DNA from: an uncultured Oscillospiraceae bacterium
GTDB taxonomy: Bacteria; Bacillota; Clostridia; Oscillospirales; Acutalibacteraceae
Assembly: GCA_905198295.1 (NCBI GenBank)
Contig: CAJKBW010000010.1
Span: 1-47,801, forward strand
Length of the DNA: 47,801 bases
Reading direction: 5' to 3'
This document shows, piece after piece, positions 33,100-42,159 of this stretch; the stretch's first letter is position 1; each line of letters opens with the position of its first letter. A model generated the notes under the pieces. It ran no database searches, was not told where the DNA came from, and saw nothing but the letters and a program-made list of their open reading frames with translations. A program made the translations under genes and the position numbers.

Positions 33100-33525
33100 A
33101 TGGGCGTTGTGAAAGGCATGCTGGAAGTCACCCTGTCGCTGAATAAATCGACATGTTATTTTATGAAAACCGGAAAATGCTCGCTGAACGTCGTCGCTGA
33201 CTATGCTGTATCCGGCTTTACCAAAACCGCGCCGAACGACCTGCTGTACTGCCCGCGGCTTTACCGCGCGATGCGCAGCGGCGAGAGGATGAAACCAATC
33301 CTGATCATCCCCTGCGAATGCGGGCACGCCGAGGTGGTGTCTGGAAATCAGCGGGCCTGCATCGCCGGGCAGAAAGGGTTGGAGCTGGCCATGGAAGCCG
33401 CGGATCCGGATGTTTCCAAGGAATCATGCTGCGTATGCGGCGGACAGATTACTTTTGAAAAAAACAGCGGCGGCAACCGCATTGTCGCGGTGAAAGCCGT
33501 CATCCAGAAGGAAAAAGATGAATAA
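33100..33525 (+). CDS. unknown protein with two Cys clusters
   Basis: 141 residues, not recognised. The N-terminal half is a basic beta-rich stretch (MLEVTLSLNKSTCYFMKTGK); the second half has CECGHAEVVSGNQ and ESCCVCGGQITFEK, which could bind zinc together. The start at 33100 lacks a convincing ribosome-binding site, so 33118 or a nearby codon may be used instead. It is divergent from spoIVB and has its own terminator. Confidence 0.6.
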   Translation: MGVVKGMLEVTLSLNKSTCYFMKTGKCSLNVVADYAVSGFTKTAPNDLLYCPRLYRAMRSGERMKPILIIPCECGHAEVVSGNQRACIAGQKGLELAMEAADPDVSKESCCVCGGQITFEKNSGGNRIVAVKAVIQKEKDE

Positions 33526-33530
33526 ATCTC

Positions 33531-33562
33531 CCCCGCGTACCGGATGTGCGCGGGGCTTTTTT
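33531..33562 (+). terminator. terminator after the Cys-cluster gene
   Basis: CCCCGCG (33531-33537) pairs with CGCGGGG (33549-33555), followed by C and six T. Confidence 0.82.
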
Positions 33563-33713
33563 GATCTTGCCGGTTTCCGAGCCTTGTTCAGGATTGCCAT
33601 CTATTGCCCCGAAACGGCATTTTTTCTCGTATAAGCTTCGGCTGGAAAACCGGTAAGGAATGGTATAAAATAAAGAAAACAGCTTCAAAAAACAAGCGGG
33701 AACGGGATGAACG

Positions 33714-34433
33714 ATGAACAAGCAGGGAGACGATCGTCTTTTTCTGGAGTGTGAGCGGTGGCGCGTTTTCGCGGTGCTGATGGTCGCGGCCGGATTTCTG
33801 GGGGCCTTCACCTACACGCTGCGCGGCGGCGTATTCTGTAATGCGCAGACCGGTAACTTTCTGCTCATGGCGATTGAGCTGGCCGACGGCAACTTACGGC
33901 GCGCCGCCTATTACCTCATCCCCATCGCCGCCTATTTCCTCGGCGCGGTGGTTTCCGAGTTGATGCCGATCGGGCTGCACCGTGTCGGCCGCATCCGCTG
34001 GGATACGCTGCTCGTGGGCATCGAAGCGGCGGTGCTGGCGCTGCTCGGCCTTCTGCCGGAGAGCGCGCCCTATCCCCTTTCCCAGGTGACCATCACCTTT
34101 TTGTGCTCCATGCAGTACAACACCTTCCGGCAGGCCAGAGGGGTGCCGATGGCCACCACCTTCTGTACCAACAACCTGCGGCAGGCCGCCATCCATCTTG
34201 TGCGCTGGCTGCGCAAAAAGGACGACGACAGCCGTTTCCGGCATTTCAGCTATCTGGGCATCCTGCTGATGTTCGTTCTGGGTGCAGCGGCCGGCACGGT
34301 GCTGTGCCGTTTGTTCGCAGGCCGTGCCGTTTGGGGCGCTGCTCTTCTTCTCCTGCTGCTGTTTGCCGACCTGCTGCACGCCGATCTGGTCCGGGAAAAA
34401 CACCTGATCGACCGCAAGCCGCGCGGGCATTGA
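33714..34433 (+). CDS. DUF1275 (YoaK-like) membrane protein
   Basis: 239 residues with six predicted membrane segments. The signature VFCNAQTGNFLLMAIELADG and later QYNTFRQARGVPMATTFCTN, NNLRQAAIHLVRWL define the DUF1275/YoaK family, thought to be small transporters of unknown substrate. GGGATG and a nearby GGAACGGG precede the ATG. No tight operon with its neighbours. Confidence 0.85.
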   Translation: MNKQGDDRLFLECERWRVFAVLMVAAGFLGAFTYTLRGGVFCNAQTGNFLLMAIELADGNLRRAAYYLIPIAAYFLGAVVSELMPIGLHRVGRIRWDTLLVGIEAAVLALLGLLPESAPYPLSQVTITFLCSMQYNTFRQARGVPMATTFCTNNLRQAAIHLVRWLRKKDDDSRFRHFSYLGILLMFVLGAAAGTVLCRLFAGRAVWGAALLLLLLFADLLHADLVREKHLIDRKPRGH

Positions 34434-34653
34434 TCGTGTCCCGCCCCCTTTATCTCCTTTTAAGAAAGCGCCTCCAAACCTAAGCCAGTCAAGTTTCCGC
34501 ATGTGCGGCACCGTGCTCTTTTTTCCGTTTCAGGCATAATCAGCTGGCTGTCCTGACTATGCTTTAAGAGAACGGGAACGAACCGGTGCCGTTTTTCGAA
34601 GCGGCACCTGCGCGTGTTTGCTCCTGTCCGGAAAAAGCAAGGAGGCGCCCGCC

Positions 34654-35520
34654 ATGTATTGCTGTCTGCGCATAAAAAAGACGGTCTGTCTGGTGCTGGC
34701 TTTCGTTGTGCTGCTCCTGCTGCCGGCGGCAGCACTGATGCGTTCGGCTGCCGCCGCATCCGAGCCTGCCGATACGGTCAGCCTGCCGATCATCATGTAT
34801 CACAGCCTGCTGAAGGATCCTGCGCGTCAGGGAAAATACATCGTATCCCCCGACGATTTTGAAAGCGACCTGCGCTATTTGCAGGAAAACGGCTACACCA
34901 CAGTAGTGATGCAGGATGTGATCGATTATGTCATAGATGGCAGACCGCTGCCCGAAAAGCCGATCGTTCTCACCTTCGATGATGGTCATTACAACAATTA
35001 TGTTTACGCCTTTCCGCTTCTGAAAGCTTACGACAGCCGCATCGTGATTTCTCCGGTGGGCGCTTATACCGATCAATACAGCGAAACCGGCGAACGCAAC
35101 GCGAATTACAGCTATCTGGTATGGGAGGATCTGCGCACAATGCAGGAATCCGGTTACGTCGAACTGCAGAACCACACCTATGCGATGCACAACAGCAAGG
35201 GCGGGCGCAAAGGCGCTGCGCGGCAGCGCGGCGAATCCCTTGAACAATACCGTCAGGCGCTGTCTGCAGATCTGACCCGTATGCAGGAACAGATGGCCGC
35301 CCACACCGGGTTTACACCGACCACCTTCACCTACCCCTTCGGCGCCGTCAGCCCGGAATCGGTGCCGATTCTCCGCGAACTGGGTTTTACCGCCACGCTG
35401 ACCTGCGAGTACCACGTCAACCAGCTGACCCATGATCCCGACTGCCTGTACGGGCTGGGCCGCTACCTGCGGCCCGCCGGTGTCGACTCCGCCGCCTTCT
35501 TCTCCGCTATTCTCAGCTAA
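34654..35520 (+). CDS. polysaccharide deacetylase family protein
   Basis: 288 residues. A signal anchor (VCLVLAFVVLLLLPAAALM) leads to an outside NodB-type domain: LPIIMYHSLL at the first strand, PIVLTFDDGHYNNY with the metal-binding Asp pair, ELQNHTYAMHNSKGGRKGAA with the second His, and TFTYPFGAVSPESVPIL. Such enzymes deacetylate peptidoglycan or related sugars. The His in ELQNHTY replaces the more usual HTxxH arrangement, so activity is likely but not certain. The start at 34654 has AAGGAGG eight bases upstream. A strong terminator follows. Confidence 0.88.
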   Translation: MYCCLRIKKTVCLVLAFVVLLLLPAAALMRSAAAASEPADTVSLPIIMYHSLLKDPARQGKYIVSPDDFESDLRYLQENGYTTVVMQDVIDYVIDGRPLPEKPIVLTFDDGHYNNYVYAFPLLKAYDSRIVISPVGAYTDQYSETGERNANYSYLVWEDLRTMQESGYVELQNHTYAMHNSKGGRKGAARQRGESLEQYRQALSADLTRMQEQMAAHTGFTPTTFTYPFGAVSPESVPILRELGFTATLTCEYHVNQLTHDPDCLYGLGRYLRPAGVDSAAFFSAILS

Positions 35521-35558
35521 TGCCTTGGTAGCGGCTGCATGCAGGAAAGCCCATAAAA

Positions 35559-35599
35559 CACGGCGCCGCAGCCGATCGGCTGCGGCGCCGTGCTTTTTT
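35559..35599 (+). terminator. terminator after the deacetylase gene
   Basis: A perfect 34-bp palindrome (35559-35592), with arms CACGGCGCCGCAGCCGA and complement, followed by six T. Confidence 0.92.
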
Positions 35600-35919
35600 C
35601 CGACTCATCGAATCTCAGCCGTATACTCACCCTATAAACGCCCTGGCAGGCATCTGCCCGCCCGCGCCTGTGTCCGTTTCGGCGAAGCACTGCGTATTTT
35701 CTCATGCATCGGCCGGTCGCCGTATGGGCATGCCTGGCAGACTGCCGCGCCTTTTTCCACACATAAGCCGGTAAGTACCGGCAACACTATCTTATGCAGT
35801 CCTGTCCGGCGAAGTCCGTCATTTTACTGGAATTTTTCCCGTTCTTTTCCTTACGGCGATTGACAAACGCGCGGCAAACTGCCATACTGAAAAAAAGAAA
35901 ACGAAATGAGGGGTTAAGC
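35600..35919. other. intergenic region between the deacetylase and the MFS gene
   Basis: No gene is seen. It includes a small palindrome, GCCGGTA-AG-TACCGGC, at 35767-35782 and the MFS promoter at 35860-35888. Confidence 0.5.
35860..35888 (+). promoter_or_regulatory. promoter of the UMF1-type transporter gene
   Basis: TTGACA (35860-35865), 17-base spacer, CATACT (35883-35888); the start codon is 31 bases downstream. Confidence 0.75.
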
Positions 35920-37572
35920 ATGGCGCAGCCTGCCGCGCGCGAACCCGGGCGCTCACGCATCCGTTTCACCAAACCCGAAAAAAGCTGGATCCTGTACGAC
36001 TGGGCCAACTCGGTTTATGCCACCAATATGATGGCCGCTATCTTCCCGATTTATTACGCCTCGGTCGCCGGCGATGCCGGGGACAAATGGTGGGGCATCG
36101 GCGTTTCCGCCGCCTCCCTGCTCATCGCAGTGATGGCGCCGGTGCTCGGCGCCATCGGCGATTTCCGCGGCATGAAAAAGCGCATGCTGACCGCATTTCT
36201 GATTATCGGCGTCGCCTTCACCGCGCTGACTGCCTTCGTCGGCAGCTGGCAGTGGATGCTCATCGGCTATGTCCTCTCCCACATCGGGTATTCCGGCGCC
36301 AACGTCTTTTACGATTCCTTTTTGACCGATGTGACCGAGGGCGAACGGATGGACAAGGTTTCCGCCTGGGGCTATGCAATGGGCTATCTGGGCGGCAGCA
36401 CCATCCCGTTTGTTATCTCCATCGTCTTCCTGCTGGCTACCGGTTTCAGTGTGACAGCAGTGAAGTTTTCCATTCTCATCACCTGCGTATGGTGGGCGGT
36501 TTTTTCCATCCCACTGCTTAAAAACGTCCATCAGGAGCACTACGTGGATACGCCGCCCCGCCAACTGGTTTCCTCTGCGATGCGTAATCTTGCCGGCACC
36601 ATGAAGGCGATTCTGCACAACCGCGGCGTACTGGTGTTCCTGCTGGCCTATTTCTTCTACATCGACGGCGTGAACACGGTGATTTCTCTGGCGACCAACT
36701 ACGGCGCCACCCTCGGGCTCGGTTCCACCGGCATGATTCTCGCACTGCTGGTTACCCAGATTGTCGCAGTGCCCTGCTCCATCCTCTTCGGCCGCCTCGC
36801 CAAACGGCTCGGCTCGGTCAACATCATCATCGGCGCCATCGCCGTCTATTTCGTCATCTGCAGCGTCGGCTTTTTCATGGGACAGAATGTGGAGCCCTAT
36901 CAGCTGGATTACACCCGCATGGTGGATGACGCTTCCACAGGCTATGCCGAGCAGTTCACCGGGGCCGACCGGAAAACAATGGAGCAGATTCTCGCCGACC
37001 TCCGGGAGGACGGCAAGGATGCGCTGGCGGCGGACGACCGGCAGGCTGCTTTTTACGCTGAGGAGGCGGACGGGAGTCTGTCGGGCGTGCTGGGCGGTAT
37101 ACTCGGCCGTTTACAGGACGAGGAGAACACCCGGTACGTCTTCAGCGGTACCACCGCGCGCGAAAAGGCGCTGTCGCTGGTCGGGCAGCTGCGTGAGCCG
37201 CTGGCCGCTTTCGCTGCCGACGGCGGCAAACAGGCCGACTATCAGGATGCGCTCGCCTTCTCGTCGCTGCTTTTCTGGCTGATGGCGGTACTGGTGGGCA
37301 CAGTGCAGGGCGGTATTCAGGCGCTGTCCCGCTCCTATTTCGGGCAGCTGGTCCCGCCGAACCGTTCCAACGAGTATTTCGGCTTCTTCGATATTTTCGG
37401 CAAGTTCGCGGCGGTGATCGGGCCGCTGCTGTATTCGCTGTTTTACATGCTGACCGGCCGCGCTTCCATCGGCATCATCAGCCTGATGATCCTGTTCGCG
37501 CTCGGGGGCATCATTCTGGTGGCCGGACGACGGCATCTGCGCTCAGCGGCGCTGACCCATTCGGCGGATTAA
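35920..37572 (+). CDS. UMF1-family MFS transporter with a large insertion
   Basis: 550 residues with about 12 membrane segments. The opening EKSWILYDWANSVYATNMMA and GGIQALSRSYFGQLVPPNRS near the end are marks of the UMF1/Atg22-like MFS family, usually about 420-460 residues. Here residues about 325-445 (from QNVEPYQLDYTRMVDDASTG to KQADYQDAL) form an extra soluble, acidic stretch between membrane segments. GGGG lies six bases before the ATG at 35920. The substrate is unknown; relatives may export sugars or amino acids. It ends in a shared terminator. Confidence 0.85.
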   Translation: MAQPAAREPGRSRIRFTKPEKSWILYDWANSVYATNMMAAIFPIYYASVAGDAGDKWWGIGVSAASLLIAVMAPVLGAIGDFRGMKKRMLTAFLIIGVAFTALTAFVGSWQWMLIGYVLSHIGYSGANVFYDSFLTDVTEGERMDKVSAWGYAMGYLGGSTIPFVISIVFLLATGFSVTAVKFSILITCVWWAVFSIPLLKNVHQEHYVDTPPRQLVSSAMRNLAGTMKAILHNRGVLVFLLAYFFYIDGVNTVISLATNYGATLGLGSTGMILALLVTQIVAVPCSILFGRLAKRLGSVNIIIGAIAVYFVICSVGFFMGQNVEPYQLDYTRMVDDASTGYAEQFTGADRKTMEQILADLREDGKDALAADDRQAAFYAEEADGSLSGVLGGILGRLQDEENTRYVFSGTTAREKALSLVGQLREPLAAFAADGGKQADYQDALAFSSLLFWLMAVLVGTVQGGIQALSRSYFGQLVPPNRSNEYFGFFDIFGKFAAVIGPLLYSLFYMLTGRASIGIISLMILFALGGIILVAGRRHLRSAALTHSAD

Positions 37573-37609
37573 AAAAGCGGCTTGAACGCATGCGTTCAAG
37601 CCGCTTTTT
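37572..37609. terminator. bidirectional terminator
   Basis: AAAAAGCGGCTTGAACGCA and its complement form a 19-bp perfect palindrome between the converging MFS and oxidoreductase genes. Confidence 0.9.
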
Positions 37610-37618
37610 AATTCCGTA

Positions 37619-38605
37619 TCATGCGTTATCCGCAGGGAATACGATCCCCGCCTGCCGGCGGATATTGTCGAGCACGGCCATGCTGCTGCGCGACCAGGTC
37701 GTATAGGGCTCACACGATGCGGCGGCTTCGATCAGCCCGGCAAACCGCTGTGCTTCGTACACCATATTATTCTCCGCCGTCGGCACATCGATAACCTCCG
37801 GTATGCCGACGCGCGGACAAAAGGTCAGCCGGCGGATATCCTGGATGCGGTCGATCCGCAGGCAGCCGTTTTCTCCGCAGATTTCGCTTTCCCCCGCGTC
37901 ATCGTTGATCTTGGAATACCGCAGCAGAACCTGCTTATCGGTATACGAGGCAAGAGCGCTGCCCGCACCGTCCACCCCGTTTTCCAGAAAAACCGCATCC
38001 GCCTTTACCTGCGCGGGCAGGCCGAACAGTGCCGCCATCGGGTAAACGCAGTATACCCCGATATCCATCAGCGCGCCATTGGACAGCTCCGGCCGGAACG
38101 CGTTTTCAATGACGCCGCGTTTAAAGTTGTCGTAGCGTGAGGAATACTGACAGAACACAAACGACGCCTGCCGTATCGCGCCGAGACGCGGCAGCAGTTC
38201 CTGCAGGCGGGCAAATCCCGGCGCAAAAACCGAGCGCATCGCTTCAAGCAGCACGGCATCGCCCTCCTGCGCCGCCGTCTCCATCGCGTCCCATTCCCGT
38301 CGGTTGGACGCCGCGGGCTTTTCGCACAGCACATGTTTGCCCGCACGCAGCAGCCGCACCGCCTGCTCACTGTGGAAGGCGTTCGGGCTGGCGATATACA
38401 CCGCATCCACCCGCTCATCCTCCGCCAGGGCATCCAGGCTGTCAAAGGCAAGCCGGGCGCCATATTCGGCACCGAAGGCCTTTGCCCGCTCGAGCGAACG
38501 CGAATACGCCCCCGCAAACTGCAGCCGCGGCACCTCGGCGGCAACTGTCAGGAATTTCCGCGTAATCGTACTTGTTCCGATCACTGCAAAACGTATCACG
38601 ATCAT
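37619..38605 (-). CDS. Gfo/Idh/MocA-family oxidoreductase
   Basis: 328 residues. A Rossmann start (RFAVIGTSTITRKFL), SPNAFHSEQAVRLLRAGKHV and the invariant CEKPAAS (about residue 95) identify the family. The motif NGALMDIGVYCVYPMAALFG stands at the H-site with Tyr/Cys in place of the usual His, common in the trans-dihydrodiol-dehydrogenase/WlbA-like branch. The substrate is unknown. The ATG at 38605 overlaps the CYTH stop (ATGA); GTG 38599 has a better-spaced GGGAG. It differs from the copy at 18997 in length and motifs, so they are paralogues. Confidence 0.88.
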   Translation of the reverse strand: MIVIRFAVIGTSTITRKFLTVAAEVPRLQFAGAYSRSLERAKAFGAEYGARLAFDSLDALAEDERVDAVYIASPNAFHSEQAVRLLRAGKHVLCEKPAASNRREWDAMETAAQEGDAVLLEAMRSVFAPGFARLQELLPRLGAIRQASFVFCQYSSRYDNFKRGVIENAFRPELSNGALMDIGVYCVYPMAALFGLPAQVKADAVFLENGVDGAGSALASYTDKQVLLRYSKINDDAGESEICGENGCLRIDRIQDIRRLTFCPRVGIPEVIDVPTAENNMVYEAQRFAGLIEAAASCEPYTTWSRSSMAVLDNIRRQAGIVFPADNA

Positions 38606-39090
38606 TCTCCCTGTTTCCCGCCGCGGGTACGGCGCCAGTAGCTGCCCATGCTGACCCCCGGTTTTCCGGTGATATCCTCTCCTACGCAGTCCGGCGCAGT
38701 AAACGCCTCGGCTTCGGCAATCGACGGGAACTCCACCTCGGCATACAGAAACGAGGTCGCTTCCCCTTCATCCACCAGGCTGCATTCGAGTTTTTTGCCG
38801 TCCGGCAGGGCGTACACACGGTAGTCCTTCCGGATCAGCGGGCCTTTGACAAGGGAACGCAGCTGTTCAAACTGCTCCGCTGTCAGCGGCATCTCGATCT
38901 CCTCCCGGGCGAGTTTTCCCTCCCCCTTAAAGCACAGCTCATAGGTGGTGCCCTCTGCGGTGCGTTTACTGCGGATGCGCACGGTCGGGCGGGTGCACAG
39001 ATAGCCCTGCTCCACCGCCGCGCGGGTGAGCTCCGGCAGGTTTTCCGGGAACTTGTCCAGTTTATATTTGCGTTCTATTTCCAGCGGCAT
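38602..39090 (-). CDS. CYTH-domain protein (inorganic triphosphatase-like)
   Basis: 162 residues. The signature EIERKYKL (ExExK) opens the tunnel fold of the adenylate cyclase/thiamine triphosphatase family; further charged strands (RIRSKRT, CFKGEGK, REEIEMPL, RKDYRVY, EVEFPS) supply the triphosphate-binding residues. Most bacterial members hydrolyse tripolyphosphate; cyclase activity is less likely in such a small protein. It is translationally coupled to the oxidoreductase after it and lies behind radA. Confidence 0.88.
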   Translation of the reverse strand: MPLEIERKYKLDKFPENLPELTRAAVEQGYLCTRPTVRIRSKRTAEGTTYELCFKGEGKLAREEIEMPLTAEQFEQLRSLVKGPLIRKDYRVYALPDGKKLECSLVDEGEATSFLYAEVEFPSIAEAEAFTAPDCVGEDITGKPGVSMGSYWRRTRGGKQGE

Positions 39091-39126
39091 CGATGATTTC
39101 CTCCCACATCAACGGCATTCCCGCGC

Positions 39127-40497
39127 TTATTTCAGCGCTTCATAAGCATCCCGCACCGTACGCACACCGATGATCTCGGCGCCGTCCGGGCGCACCGACA
39201 GATTTTTCAGGTTAGGTTTGGGCAGGATGATCCGGGTGAAGCCAAGGCGCGCCGCCTCGCTGATGCGCGCCTCTGCCTGCGATACCGAACGGATCTCCCC
39301 GGCCAGCCCGATTTCCCCGAACGCCACCACCCCTTCCGGCACCGGCGTATCCTTCAGGCTGGACACCAGCGCGAGCGCCACCGGCAGATCCGAGGCCGGC
39401 TCATCCAGCCGCAGGCCGCCGACGACGTTGACGTAGGCGTCAAGGTTGGCGAAAAAGTAGCCCTCCCGCTTTTCCAGCACCGCCAGCAGCAGCGACAGCC
39501 GGTTATAGTCAAAGCCCGTGGTCATCCGGCGCGGATTACCGAAGCCGGTGGGCGACACCAGCCCCTGCACCTCCGCGAGCAGCGGACGGGAGCCCTCCAT
39601 CGCGCAGGCCACACAGGTGCCGCTGACGTTGACCGGGCGGCCGCTGAGCAGCATCATGGAGGGATTCTCCACCTCATACAGCCCGCGGTCGCGCATCTCA
39701 AACACGCCGATCTCATTCGTCGAGCCGTAGCGGTTTTTCACACAGCGCAGCATGCGGTAGCTGGTATGCCGGTCGCCTTCAAAATACAGCACGCAGTCCA
39801 CGATGTGCTCCATCACCTTCGGGCCCGCGATGGCGCCGTCCTTATTCACGTGGCCGACGATAAAGGTCGGCGTATCGATTGCCTTGGTCGCCCGCATGAT
39901 CGCCGCGGTGCACTCCCGCACCTGAGTGACGCTGCCGGGTGAGGAGGCCACCTCCGCGAGATTCATCGTCTGGATGGAGTCAATGATCAGGATATCCGGC
40001 TTTTCCGCGTACAGGTTCGCAATCACCGAGGCCACGTCGGTCTCGCACAGCACATACAGGTTATCGCTCTGCACGCCCAGACGCGCCGCGCGCAGCTTGA
40101 TCTGCCGCTCGGATTCCTCACCGGACACATACAGGATCTTCAGCTTCCGGCCCAGATGCTCGCAGATTTGCAGCAGCAGGGTCGATTTGCCGATGCCTGG
40201 GTCTCCGCCGATAAGCATCAGCCCGCCCCGCACAATTCCGCCGCCGAGCACACGGTCGAGTTCCGCCATACCGGTCTTATAGCGCTCTTCGCCCTGCGGG
40301 TCAATATCCGCAATGCGCCGCGCACGCCCGCTGCCCGGCGTCCCGCCCGGCACCCCCGCCGGCGCCGGCTTGGCCGGGGCGCGCAGTTCCTCCTCCATCG
40401 TGTTCCACTCCCCGCAGGACGGGCAGCGGCCATACCATTTCGGCGACTCGCAGCCGCAGGCCGAACACACGAACACCGTTTTATTTTTGGCAGCCAT
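39127..40497 (-). CDS. radA: DNA repair protein RadA/Sms
   Basis: 456 residues. The helicase drives branch migration during recombination. Domains: four-Cys zinc finger (CSACGCESPKWYGRCPSCGE) at 11-30; RecA-like ATPase with Walker A GGDPGIGKSTLLLQ and Walker B ILIIDSIQTM; the RadA-specific KNRYGSTNE motif; and a C-terminal Lon-like domain with LPVALALVSS. In Bacillus it lies near clpC and ispD; here it is followed by a CYTH gene. Confidence 0.97.
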   Translation of the reverse strand: MAAKNKTVFVCSACGCESPKWYGRCPSCGEWNTMEEELRAPAKPAPAGVPGGTPGSGRARRIADIDPQGEERYKTGMAELDRVLGGGIVRGGLMLIGGDPGIGKSTLLLQICEHLGRKLKILYVSGEESERQIKLRAARLGVQSDNLYVLCETDVASVIANLYAEKPDILIIDSIQTMNLAEVASSPGSVTQVRECTAAIMRATKAIDTPTFIVGHVNKDGAIAGPKVMEHIVDCVLYFEGDRHTSYRMLRCVKNRYGSTNEIGVFEMRDRGLYEVENPSMMLLSGRPVNVSGTCVACAMEGSRPLLAEVQGLVSPTGFGNPRRMTTGFDYNRLSLLLAVLEKREGYFFANLDAYVNVVGGLRLDEPASDLPVALALVSSLKDTPVPEGVVAFGEIGLAGEIRSVSQAEARISEAARLGFTRIILPKPNLKNLSVRPDGAEIIGVRTVRDAYEALK

Positions 40498-40559
40498 AGC
40501 GTTTTCCTTCCTTTATCGTTTCCCTTCCGGGTCTCTTTACTCCCGCGAAATAACCGGCG

Positions 40560-41261
40560 TTATTCCAGACCGTAATCCAGCAGTCCAGCGGCAATCGCCA
40601 GCGCCATCTGCCGCTGGTAATCGGCCGTTTTCAGCTTTTCCCGCTCCGCTTCGTTCGACAGGAACCCGCATTCCACCAGCACCGCCGGTTTGGAGGTCTG
40701 ATGCAGCAGGTAAATATCCTTGGTACCCTTTTTCAGCTCCCGCTTATTCTCCGGCTGGAGAAGCGATACCACCCGGCCGCGCACGCTTTCCGCGATCGCC
40801 TGACTCTCCGGCCGGTTGGCCGAATAGAACACCTGCGTGCCGGAATACTGCGAGGCGGTAAACTTATTTTCATGGATGCTCACCGCATAATCCGCCTCTT
40901 CAAACCGCTTGAGCCGGTTTTTCATGTCGCTGACCTTCTGCTGCCGCAGCGTGGTCACCTCCGGATCATGGATGGACACATCGCTGTCCCGCGTCAGGCG
41001 CACATCACAGCCGAACAGGCGGAGCATATCGGCCAGCGGCAGCGCTATCGCCAGATTGATATCCTTCTCCTGCGTGCCGTCCGCACCGACCGCGCCGCCG
41101 TCCGCGCCGCCATGACCGGGATCCACCACCACGACCGGCCCGCTGCGTTCGCCCGGCACATGCGCCGGGGCAACCTGCTCCACCGCCAGCACCACCACAA
41201 ATACAAACGCCACCAGCAGCGACGGCACGGCCATCCGCTTCCAGAACCTTCTGTCTTTCAT
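40560..41261 (-). CDS. cwlD: N-acetylmuramoyl-L-alanine amidase, CwlD-like
   Basis: 233 residues. One N-terminal membrane anchor (VPSLLVAFVFVVVLAVEQVA) precedes an amidase_3 domain: VVVDPGHGGADGGAVG (zinc His), QEKDINLAIA (zinc Glu), VSIHENKF (third ligand) and VLVECGFLSNEAERE (catalytic Glu). CwlD cuts the stem peptide to form muramic-delta-lactam in the spore cortex; the compact single-domain size and spore-former context support it, but other short amidases are possible. The ATG at 41261 has GGGGTGGTG upstream; the one at 41279 does not. Confidence 0.88.
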   Translation of the reverse strand: MKDRRFWKRMAVPSLLVAFVFVVVLAVEQVAPAHVPGERSGPVVVVDPGHGGADGGAVGADGTQEKDINLAIALPLADMLRLFGCDVRLTRDSDVSIHDPEVTTLRQQKVSDMKNRLKRFEEADYAVSIHENKFTASQYSGTQVFYSANRPESQAIAESVRGRVVSLLQPENKRELKKGTKDIYLLHQTSKPAVLVECGFLSNEAEREKLKTADYQRQMALAIAAGLLDYGLE

Positions 41262-41347
41262 CCACACCACCCCGTTCATCCTATGTTTTCCGGCGTGGGT
41301 TTATGTTCAGTATACCATCCTTTCCCCGCCCGTACAACCACAAAAAG

Positions 41348-41373
41348 CCCGCCGCAGATTCTTCTGCGGCGGG
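41348..41373 (-). terminator. terminator of the ABC transporter operon
   Basis: CCCGCCGCAGA pairs with TCTGCGGCGGG over a 4-base loop; on the minus strand CTTTTTG follows. It starts seven bases after the ATPase stop. Confidence 0.9.
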
Positions 41374-41379
41374 TGTCGG

Positions 41380-42147
41380 TCAATTTTCCTGATTGAAGCG
41401 GGCCAGAAACGCTTTGGTACGTTCGTTTTCCGGATGGTCGATAACCTGATTCGGATCGCCTTCCTCCACAATGACGCCGCCGTCCATGAAGATCACCCGG
41501 TCGGATACCCCGCGGGCAAATGCCATCTCATGGGTGACGATCACCATCGTCATATGCTCTTCCGCCAGCGAGCGGATGACCTTGAGGATTTCGCCGGTCA
41601 GCTCCGGGTCGAGCGCGGAGGTCGGTTCGTCAAAAAACAGGATATCCGGCTGCATTGCGAGCGCACGGGCGATCGCCACCCGCTGCTGCTGCCCGCCGGA
41701 CAGTTCGCACGGATACGCGTCCGCCTTATTCTCCAGCCCGACTTTTTTCAGCAGTGCACGGGCGTTTTCCTCCGCCTCCTGCCGCGGCTTCTTTTCCACC
41801 CGCACCGGCGCCTCGGTCAGGTTGCGCAGCACCGAATAGTGCGGGAACAGGTTGAAATTCTGAAACACCAGGCCGAATCGGCGGCGTATCTGCTGCAAAA
41901 CCGCTCCGGAGCTGTACACCGCGCGGCCGTTCTCCCCTGTCTTCGCCATCGTCAGGTCGCCGTAGGCAATCTCGCCCGCATCCATCTTTTCCAGCAGCGT
42001 ACAGCAGCGCAGCAGCGTCGATTTACCCGAACCGGACGGTCCGATCACCGAGAGCACCTCACCGGCATGGATATCGAAGGAAATGCCCTTGAGCACTTCA
42101 TTGCTGCCGAACGACTTGGTCAGGTCTTTTACCGTGAGTATCGCCAT
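41380..42147 (-). CDS. polar amino-acid ABC transporter ATP-binding protein
   Basis: 255 residues, GlnQ-type ATPase. Walker A is IGPSGSGKSTLLRC, the Q loop region FQNFNLFPHYSVLRNL, the signature LSGGQQQRVAIARAL, Walker B ILFFDEPTSALDPE, and the H loop VIVTHEM. An insertion after Walker A (TKTGENGRAVYSSGA-like stretch) is slightly longer than usual. Third gene of an operon with its permease and substrate-binding protein. GGAGG precedes the ATG. Confidence 0.95.
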   Translation of the reverse strand: MAILTVKDLTKSFGSNEVLKGISFDIHAGEVLSVIGPSGSGKSTLLRCCTLLEKMDAGEIAYGDLTMAKTGENGRAVYSSGAVLQQIRRRFGLVFQNFNLFPHYSVLRNLTEAPVRVEKKPRQEAEENARALLKKVGLENKADAYPCELSGGQQQRVAIARALAMQPDILFFDEPTSALDPELTGEILKVIRSLAEEHMTMVIVTHEMAFARGVSDRVIFMDGGVIVEEGDPNQVIDHPENERTKAFLARFNQEN

Positions 42148-42159
42148 CAGGGCACCTCC

